A stretch of 23,975 nt of DNA. Origin: an uncultured Oscillospiraceae bacterium (GTDB lineage: Bacteria; Bacillota_A; Clostridia; Oscillospirales; Oscillospiraceae). Below are positions 1-4,458 of the stretch, one piece after another. Location of the stretch: the NCBI GenBank assembly GCA_910579155.1, contig CAJTTS010000050.1, positions 1 to 23,975 of the forward strand, in the 5' to 3' direction. Both the position numbers and the translations under genes were made by a program. Below the pieces are notes generated by a model, which worked only from the letters and a program-made list of their open reading frames with translations, was not told the origin of the DNA and did no database searches. Position 1 is the stretch's first letter; each line of letters opens with the position of its first letter.

Positions 1-703
1 TCTCCAGGGTGCGGATGTTGCGGCCCTCCCGGCCGATGATGCGGCCCTTCATCTCATCGTTGGGCAGGGGCACCACGGACACAGTGGCCTCGGCCACGTG
101 GTCGGCGGCGCAGCGCTGGATGGCCAGGGCGATCTGCTCCCGGGCGTAGGTATCCGACTCCTCCTTAAAGCGGGCCTGGATCTCCTTGAGCTTCAGCGCC
201 TGCTCGTGGGTGACGTCGTCCTCCAACTGGTCGATGAGGTAGCGCTTGGCCTCCTCCACAGTCAGGCCGGAGATACGCTCCAGCAGCTCCAACTGGCTGT
301 CCTTCAGTTTGTCCAGCTCCTGCTTTTCCGCCTCCAACTGAGCAATGCGGACGTTGACGTTCTCCTCCTTGCGCTCCAGGTTTTCCAGCTTCCGGTCCAG
401 GTTTTCCTCCTTGGAATTCAGCCGGTTCTCCTGGCGCTGGATCTCATTGCGGCGGTCCTTGACCTCTTTGTCGAACTCGTTGCGGGCCTTGAGGATTTCC
501 TCCTTGGCCTCCACGGTGGCCTCCCGCTTTTTGCTCTCGGCGCTCTTGATGGCGTCGTTGATGATACGGCGCGCCTCCTCCTCGGCGGAGCCGATTTCCC
601 GCTCCGCAGCGGCTTTCCGGCGCTGGTAGCCGGCGGCAAACCCGGCAATGAGGCAGATAAGCCCCACCACAACGGCGATGACCGCAGTGACATACGGTGG
701 CAT
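1..703 (-). CDS. rny: Ribonuclease Y, N-terminal part (gene runs off the left edge)
   Basis: RNase Y is a membrane-anchored endoribonuclease that starts mRNA decay in Firmicutes. The first 234 residues are visible. They begin [16 protein letters not shown], a single N-terminal membrane anchor of about residues 4-24. A long charged coiled coil rich in Glu, Lys and Arg follows (about 30-185). The start of the KH domain is seen with [10 protein letters not shown] near residues 221-230, just before the window edge. The HD catalytic domain must lie outside the window. The start is ATG at 703-701, preceded by AGGAGGTG at a good distance. The coiled coil plus KH order is diagnostic of RNase Y. The gene has its own promoter and a leader of about 235 nt with several stem-loops, so it is probably transcribed separately from apbE upstream. 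Confidence 0.95.
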   Translation of the reverse strand, partial: MPPYVTAVIAVVVGLICLIAGFAAGYQRRKAAAEREIGSAEEEARRIINDAIKSAESKKREATVEAKEEILKARNEFDKEVKDRRNEIQRQENRLNSKEENLDRKLENLERKEENVNVRIAQLEAEKQELDKLKDSQLELLERISGLTVEEAKRYLIDQLEDDVTHEQALKLKEIQARFKEESDTYAREQIALAIQRCAADHVAEATVSVVPLPNDEMKGRIIGREGRNIRTLE

Positions 704-939
704 CTGAGTTCCACACCTCCTGTTTCTTTCATTTTGATTTTTCGGGGGAAATTAGGCAAAATAAGACGCGATGCGTGAATAGACGCACCGCGATAATCGA
801 AAAACCGCCCGCTATTTGGGCGCAGTATTTGAGTGTCAATCAATCGATAGAAAGCTCGATAGATTATATGATAAACGCGCCCGAAGGGCGCCGCAAACGC
901 TCAAACGGCAAAAAAGCACGCGGCTTTTCAAAATTATCC
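704..939 (-). promoter_or_regulatory. Long structured 5' leader of rny
   Basis: About 235 nt separate the predicted rny transcription start (near 939) from its ATG, and no gene is visible here. Read on the minus strand, the leader holds in order: an AAAAGC/GCTTTT stem running into Ts (about 928-910); a GCGCCC/GGGCGC stem with a 3-nt loop (891-877); a TATAAT-like box (868-863) without a good -35; a direct repeat TCGATAG spaced 12 bp (845-851 and 857-863); a CGCCC/GGGCG hairpin followed by five Ts (822-800), which looks like a weak intrinsic terminator; and a 10-position stem with one mismatch, CGCG plus TGCGT against ACGCA plus CGCG (792-767), upstream of the ribosome site. Attenuation or autoregulation is an inference. 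Confidence 0.5.
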
Positions 940-945
940 TTACTT

Positions 946-974
946 ATTGTAAAGGCCGCGAGCTTTCCTGTCAA
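946..974 (-). promoter_or_regulatory. Sigma-A promoter of rny
   Basis: On the minus strand, TTGACA (974-969) is followed after exactly 17 bp by TACAAT (951-946). This is a perfect -35 and a 5/6 match -10. Just upstream of the -35, at 984-993 and 995-1004, are two near-identical direct repeats (TGAAACTTTC and TGAACTTTCC on the plus strand) that could bind a regulator. Confidence 0.75.
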
Positions 975-1205
975 GTGGAAATGTGAAACTTTCATGAACT
1001 TTCCAATGTTGCGTTCTCCCCTGCGGGAGAAAGTGACCAAAGAGCGTGCGCCGGTCGTCGCAAAGTCCGCTCGACGCCGTTTCCGCCTGCGTCAAAAACT
1101 GTGTCCGCTCCCTTGCTCCTCCTCTCCCCACAAAGCCTGAAGGGCGGCTTTGCGGGGACCCCAACCCGCTCTCCGGCGGACACGGCCCAGGCCGGGCGGC
1201 GGCTT
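975..1205. other. Non-coding spacer between rny promoter and apbE end, with two perfect hairpins
   Basis: No credible gene is seen. Two inverted repeats stand out: TTCTCCC, loop CTGC, GGGAGAA at 1014-1031, and CCCC-A-CAAAGCC / GGCTTTG-C-GGGG at 1127-1157 with a 7-nt loop. Neither is followed by a T run on either strand, so they are not classical intrinsic terminators, although the second could still mark the 3' end of the apbE transcript. Confidence 0.45.
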
Positions 1206-2249
1206 TTAGGGCCGGGCAACGGTCAGGGAGCGGCTTGTTTGGCTGAGCGCAAAGCTGTTTTCCAATCCTGCCGTAATGGTCACGGCGCCGTCCTCCTCCA
1301 CCAGAATCAGCTCAAAGCCCCATTCGTTCCGGTGGCCGCGCCAGAAGCCGACGGCGTCCTCCCGGCCCATGACAAACAGGGCGGTGGACAGCGCGTCGCA
1401 CACCGCTCCGGCGTCTCCCCATGTGGCGCCGGCGTCCCCTACCACGGTGACGGAGACCAGGCCGCTGTGGGCGGGACAGCCGGTTTTGGGGTCCAGAATG
1501 TGCCAATAGCGCACGCCGTCCTGTTCAAAATACCGTTCGTAGCCGCCGGAGGTGACGACGGCCTTGTCAACAATCTCCACCACGCCCAGATTGCCCTCTC
1601 CCTCCGGGTCCCGGATGGCCACCCGCCAGGGGGAGCCGTCCGGCTTGGCCCCCACCGCCTGGATATTGCCCCCCAGGTCCAGCAGGGCGGAGGTGACGCC
1701 GTTCTCTTTCAGCAAATGGGCCAGCCGCCATCCGGTGCTGCCCTTGGCCACGCTGCCCAAATCAATTTCCATGCCGTTGGGGAGCGCGGCGGCGGTCCCT
1801 TCCTGGAGGATTTGGGTATAGTCCACATGGGCGAGCAGGGCGGCAACGGTTTCCTCGCCGGGGACGGCATATTCCCCTGTAGTAAAGCCCCAAGAGCGCA
1901 AAACGGGATAGATGGAAATGTCCAGCGCGCCATCGGTGCGCTCGCACATACCCAGCGCCGTGCGGAGCAGGTCCGCGGTTTCCGGAGACAGCCCCGCCGC
2001 CGAACCGTCCCGGTTCAGGGCGTAGATTTCGCTGTTCTCATCGGTGACGGACCACAGAGCCTCCAGCTCCCTCACCCTGTCCTCGGCCCGCTCCAGAAGC
2101 GCCTCGTCCCCGCCCTGATACAGCCGTAGGGTCATGACGGTGTCCATGGCGAAAAAGGTGCGTTCCGCCGTCGGTTCCGCCCGGGCAGGGGAGGGCGCGC
2201 ACCCCGCCAGCAGCACAAGCCCGAGGCAAAGCGCGGCCAGCCGTCTCAT
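1206..2249 (-). CDS. apbE: FAD:protein FMN transferase, ApbE family lipoprotein
   Basis: ApbE proteins move FMN from FAD onto threonine residues of target proteins such as the NqrC/RnfG subunits, outside the membrane. The 347-residue product starts MRRLAALCLGLVLLAGCA: a lipoprotein signal with lipobox LAGC and Cys17 as the lipidated residue. Family motifs are all present: AMDTVMTL (34-41), DLGSVAKG (163-170), LDLGGN (190-195), SGGYERYF (234-241), HILDPKTG (250-257) and the metal-binding D285/T289 in CDALST. The start is chosen because it begins the signal peptide and overlaps the comEB stop in ATGA; GGAG lies 8 nt upstream. Length is typical of the family. No Rnf or Nqr genes are visible, so its substrate is unknown from this window. 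Confidence 0.93.
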   Translation of the reverse strand: MRRLAALCLGLVLLAGCAPSPARAEPTAERTFFAMDTVMTLRLYQGGDEALLERAEDRVRELEALWSVTDENSEIYALNRDGSAAGLSPETADLLRTALGMCERTDGALDISIYPVLRSWGFTTGEYAVPGEETVAALLAHVDYTQILQEGTAAALPNGMEIDLGSVAKGSTGWRLAHLLKENGVTSALLDLGGNIQAVGAKPDGSPWRVAIRDPEGEGNLGVVEIVDKAVVTSGGYERYFEQDGVRYWHILDPKTGCPAHSGLVSVTVVGDAGATWGDAGAVCDALSTALFVMGREDAVGFWRGHRNEWGFELILVEEDGAVTITAGLENSFALSQTSRSLTVARP

Positions 2250-2734
2250 CGCAGGTGCTCCGGGATGGAGTCGTCGTCCTCCACCCACTCCTTCTGTACG
2301 TCCACCACCCGGTATTCCCGCCGGGTGTCCCGGATGACCACCTTGGATATCCCCGCATTGATGATAAGCCTGCGGCACATGGAGCAGGAGGTGGAGCCGG
2401 GGATCAGCTCCCCGGTGTTCGGATCCCTGCACACCATGTATAAGGCGGCCCCCATCACCTCCCGCCGGGAGGCCGAGATGATCGCGTTGGCCTCGGCGTG
2501 GACAGAGCGGCACAGCTCGTACCGCTGTCCGGAGGGGATGTTCATGGCCTCCCGGGTGCAGTAGTTCAGGTCGCCGCAGTTGCGCCGTCCCCGGGGCGCG
2601 CCGTTGTAGCCCGAGGACACGATCTCGTCGCTTTGCACAATGATGGCCCCGTACTGGCGGCGCATACAGGTGGAGCGCTCCAGCACGGTTCCGGCGATGT
2701 CCAGATAATAATTCTCCTTGTCAATACGGGCCAT
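2246..2734 (-). CDS. comEB: dCMP deaminase-like cytidine deaminase, ComEB family
   Basis: This 162-residue protein belongs to the zinc-dependent cytidine/deoxycytidylate deaminase family; the usual reaction is dCMP to dUMP. The catalytic zinc site is visible as HAE (His79, Glu81) and CSMC (Cys117, Cys120). The common Pro before the first Cys is replaced by Ser. Extra Cys at 23, 53, 59 and 75 fit the second zinc site seen in some dCMP deaminases. The start ATG at 2734 follows GGGAGGGG at suitable spacing. The frame stays open upstream for another 63 codons and includes a convincing CPNC...CPNC zinc ribbon. The only upstream ATG in that frame (2923) lies before the predicted promoter, so the longer protein is doubtful (see findings). 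The stop overlaps the apbE start (ATGA), implying translational coupling. Confidence 0.9.
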   Translation of the reverse strand: MARIDKENYYLDIAGTVLERSTCMRRQYGAIIVQSDEIVSSGYNGAPRGRRNCGDLNYCTREAMNIPSGQRYELCRSVHAEANAIISASRREVMGAALYMVCRDPNTGELIPGSTSCSMCRRLIINAGISKVVIRDTRREYRVVDVQKEWVEDDDSIPEHLR

Positions 2735-2864
2735 GGGGTCCCCTCCCTGTCTCATTCTTCCCGTCCGCCAGTTTTTTCCGCAGTTGGGGCAAAGCCTTGT
2801 CCCTGTTTGCAGCTTCTGGCCGCAATTCGGGCAGAAGTTCGGCGCGTGTGCGGGTTCTGCCGAT

Positions 2865-2893
2865 AGTATAGCATGGTTCCCCCCGCCGCGCAA
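2865..2893 (-). promoter_or_regulatory. Probable promoter of comEB-apbE
   Basis: On the minus strand, TTGCGC (2893-2888) and TATACT (2870-2865) are separated by 17 bp, with TG one base before the -10 (extended -10). The -35 is weak (3/6). A perfect palindrome GGAATTATTCC (2894-2904) touches the -35 and may be an operator. Transcription would start near 2858. Confidence 0.5.
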
Positions 2894-2927
2894 GGAATTA
2901 TTCCTCCCGGTTTTCAGCGGCAACGCC

Positions 2928-2940
2928 TGTGAAATTCACA
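2928..2940. promoter_or_regulatory. Palindrome TGTGAAATTCACA in the divergent control region
   Basis: A 6+1+6 perfect inverted repeat lies between the two divergent promoters, about 20 bp upstream of the -35 at 2961 and 35 bp upstream of the minus-strand -35. It is well placed for a dimeric regulator acting on either gene. Which regulator is unknown. Confidence 0.4.
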
Positions 2941-2960
2941 TTTTGTTTACGGTTACCCCA

Positions 2961-2989
2961 TTGACTCGGCCAAATGGCCGCGCTATATT
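2961..2989 (+). promoter_or_regulatory. Strong promoter with internal operator-like palindrome, upstream of the 3045 gene
   Basis: TTGACT (2961-2966), a 17-bp spacer and TATATT (2984-2989) form a good sigma-A promoter. The spacer contains the inverted repeat CGGCCA-AA-TGGCCG (2967-2980), which starts right after the -35. A protein bound there would cover the promoter, so repression is the natural reading, but this is inference. Confidence 0.7.
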
Positions 2990-3044
2990 AGTAATAATCA
3001 CATAGAAACCCTGAGACCCGGTCCCTGCAAGGAGGTGAGCGCCG

Positions 3045-3440
3045 ATGATCCGCCGTTATATGGCCCGGTTTATGGCGGGACGCTATGGGGGAGATCAACT
3101 GAACCTGCTCCTGATCGCGCTGTACCTGCTTTTTTACGTCGTCTACCTGTTCACCAGGCTGATCCCGTTCGAGGCGCTGGCCCTGATCCTGATTATTCTG
3201 AGCCTGTACCGGTCCCTGTCCCGGAACCTGGCGCGCCGCCGGGCGGAGAACACCCGCTTCCTGCAAATCGTCCGCCCCGTCGCCCGGCGCTGGTCCGCCT
3301 TCCGCGCCCGCGCCCACGACCGGGAGCACCGCTATTTCAAGTGCCCCAACTGCGGCCAACAGATGCGGGTGCCCCGGGGCAAGGGGCGCATCACCGTCCA
3401 CTGCCGGTCCTGCGGCGCGGTGTTTGAGGAAAAAAGCTGA
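3045..3440 (+). CDS. Small membrane protein with C-terminal zinc ribbon, function unknown
   Basis: I do not recognise a named family. The 131-residue product has a basic N terminus, a hydrophobic stretch of about residues 20-37 and a second of about 42-55, which may form a hairpin or two membrane spans. A very basic linker follows (56-95, many Arg). A zinc ribbon is at the C terminus with Cys100/Cys103 (CPNC) and Cys120/Cys123 (CRSC). The Arg-rich tail and positive-inside rule suggest that the zinc ribbon is cytoplasmic. The start ATG at 3045 follows GGAGGTG. It has its own strong promoter and stands alone between the divergent comEB operon and a convergent terminator. The ribbon could contact nucleic acid or another protein; nothing more specific can be supported. 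Confidence 0.82.
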   Translation: MIRRYMARFMAGRYGGDQLNLLLIALYLLFYVVYLFTRLIPFEALALILIILSLYRSLSRNLARRRAENTRFLQIVRPVARRWSAFRARAHDREHRYFKCPNCGQQMRVPRGKGRITVHCRSCGAVFEEKS

Positions 3441-3447
3441 GCGGTGA

Positions 3448-3578
3448 GCGCGAGGATAGACGCGCCCCAGCGGATGGACCGGAGCGAGGGCGAGCGCAGG
3501 ACCGCGCAGCGGTCCGGAGACCAGCCCGAGACAGAGGGAAGCCGCTGGGAAGAGCGCGTCCAATCCGAGCGTGACAAC
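3448..3578 (-). repeat. Intergenic hairpin repeat, copy R5 (diverged, minus orientation)
   Basis: The conserved terminal motif GTTGTCACGCT is found as its complement at 3568-3578. The opposite end, read on the minus strand, is CGCGCT followed by diverged sequence. The core hairpin has arms at 3490-3505 and 3509-3525 with loop GCA; GGACCGC/GCGGTCC pair perfectly at the apex. Flanks GGAGCGAGG and CCGAG match the other copies. It lies between two convergent genes. Confidence 0.65.
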
Positions 3579-3660
3579 GGGCAAGGCCCCCCCAGGAAGC
3601 GCGCCCAAAGCGAGCGTGGCAACCGGCAAGGCGCCCCCCGAAGAGCGCGTCCAATCCGGA
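3548..3660 (+). repeat. Imperfect tandem repeat, unit 44-47 bp, about 2.5 copies
   Basis: Units start near 3548, 3595 and 3639. Each begins GGAAG(A)GCGCGTCC or CGAAGAGCGCG and runs through AGCGTG(A/G)CAAC and GGCAAGGC to a C-rich end; the third is cut short. The first unit overlaps the end of repeat R5, so the array looks like local duplication of that element's terminus. No promoter or ribosome site supports a coding reading. Confidence 0.6.
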
Positions 3661-3691
3661 CACGGCAATTAGGAACAACAAAGCAAACGCG

Positions 3692-3721
3692 AAGCTCCCC
3701 GCCGCCGGCGGGGAGCTTTTT
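3692..3721 (+). terminator. Intrinsic terminator between convergent genes
   Basis: AAGCTCCCCGCC (3692-3703), loop GCC and GGCGGGGAGCTT (3707-3718) form a perfect 12-bp stem running into TTTTT on the plus strand. It would end the 3045-3440 transcript; the minus strand has a poorer T tract but may also stop the SecB-like transcript. Confidence 0.85.
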
Positions 3722-3739
3722 CAGCGGGCGCGACCGCGG

Positions 3740-4150
3740 TCAGTTCTCGCCGGGGCGGTTGACCACCACGTTGTCCCTGGTCATCTTCTGGCGCAGCAGC
3801 AGGAAATTGGGCATACCCCCGGCGGCGCACACCTGCTTGGCCATCATCTCTGCGTAGGGGAAAAGCTGCTGGTAGCACATGACGTGGAAATCCCGCTTGT
3901 CCTCGTCGGTGAGCGCCCCAGTCACCTCGAAGATACCGACGAGCTCCACCGACACGAAAAACCGGTGGTCGGGGCTGTCCGTCTTGTCCTTCACGCACTG
4001 GTACAGCTTGGCCATGCAGCGGGTATTATCCTGGTTGTAGTTTACGGAGAAGGAGAAGTTGTTCTCCAACTGGATCTGGCCCGGCGTGTCCAGCTTGTTG
4101 AAAAATTGCAGGTCCTGGAGCTTGTAGGAGAGCATGTTGAGTTCCGCCAT
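3740..4150 (-). CDS. secB: SecB-like export chaperone family protein
   Basis: The 136-residue product resembles SecB, the tetrameric cytoplasmic chaperone that keeps preproteins unfolded. The evidence is the pattern FFVSVELVGIFEV (64-76), then LFPYAEMMAKQV (96-107) and GGMPNFLLLRQKM (111-123). This corresponds to the SecB signature of a beta strand ending GIF, the LFPYAR helix and the GGFPPL/L-P segment. No signal peptide or membrane segment is present. The start ATG at 4150 follows GGAGGT; a longer in-frame start at 4213 lies upstream of the predicted -10 and is rejected. The gene stands alone. SecB proper is best known from proteobacteria; SecB-fold relatives occur elsewhere, including toxin-antitoxin chaperones, but no toxin gene is adjacent. 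Family assignment is by eye from motifs, so moderate confidence. Confidence 0.65.
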   Translation of the reverse strand: MAELNMLSYKLQDLQFFNKLDTPGQIQLENNFSFSVNYNQDNTRCMAKLYQCVKDKTDSPDHRFFVSVELVGIFEVTGALTDEDKRDFHVMCYQQLFPYAEMMAKQVCAAGGMPNFLLLRQKMTRDNVVVNRPGEN

Positions 4151-4183
4151 GGGGACGACCTCCAAATCATAGGGTTTTAAGAT

Positions 4184-4213
4184 AGTATACCACAAATCCC
4201 TCCCAACACGCAA
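4184..4213 (-). promoter_or_regulatory. Probable promoter of the SecB-like gene
   Basis: TTGCGT (4213-4208) and TATACT (4189-4184) on the minus strand are 18 bp apart, with TG one base before the -10. The -35 overlaps the left end of repeat R1 (from 4209), so the repeat appears to supply part of the promoter. Confidence 0.5.
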
Positions 4214-4353
4214 CCTGTAGTCGTGCTACGCCTGTTCGCAACGCGCGGCTTCCCTCCGACTCGGGCAAAACCCGCCGCCGCTTCGCTGCGGCTGGGCTTT
4301 TGCCCTCGCTCCAGTCCATCCGCGCTGCTCACGACGGCTCCGCAACCTGTAGT
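4209..4353 (+). repeat. Intergenic hairpin repeat, copy R1 (plus orientation)
   Basis: About 85% or more of this stretch matches R2/R3 by eye. The core hairpin has arms 4265-4281 and 4285-4303 around loop TTC. The copy is bounded by a 13-bp direct repeat CGCAACCTGTAGT at 4209-4221 and 4341-4353. It lies between the divergent SecB-like and lacZ genes. Short reading frames inside it (LRLFA.RGF...RAKPA type) recur in every copy and have no ribosome site, so they are not taken as genes. Confidence 0.85.
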
Positions 4354-4379
4354 TTCGCCGTAAAAACCGCCTCAATTTC

Positions 4380-4408
4380 TTGACGGGACGGGGGCGCTCG
4401 CTTATAAT
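4380..4408 (+). promoter_or_regulatory. Sigma-A promoter of lacZ
   Basis: TTGACG (4380-4385), 17 bp, TATAAT (4403-4408): close to perfect consensus. Transcription would start near 4415, giving a leader of only about 45 nt. No obvious operator palindrome or catabolite (cre) site was seen, so control by sugar is not evident. Confidence 0.85.
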
Positions 4409-4458
4409 AGGGCTGGATTTGGAACAACCGCACGCGCGGACGGAAGGAGAAATTCATC

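Noticed and set aside
863..868. Second rny promoter (TATAAT on the minus strand)
   Set aside because: No -35 at 16-18 bp and no TG extension; the upstream TTGACA/TACAAT promoter is far better.
1127..1157. Intrinsic terminator after apbE
   Set aside because: The stem is strong but has no T tract on either strand.
2928..2940. CRP-type site
   Set aside because: The half sites TGTGA and TCACA are 3 bp apart, not 6, and a CRP-type regulator cannot be inferred from this alone; kept only as a palindrome.
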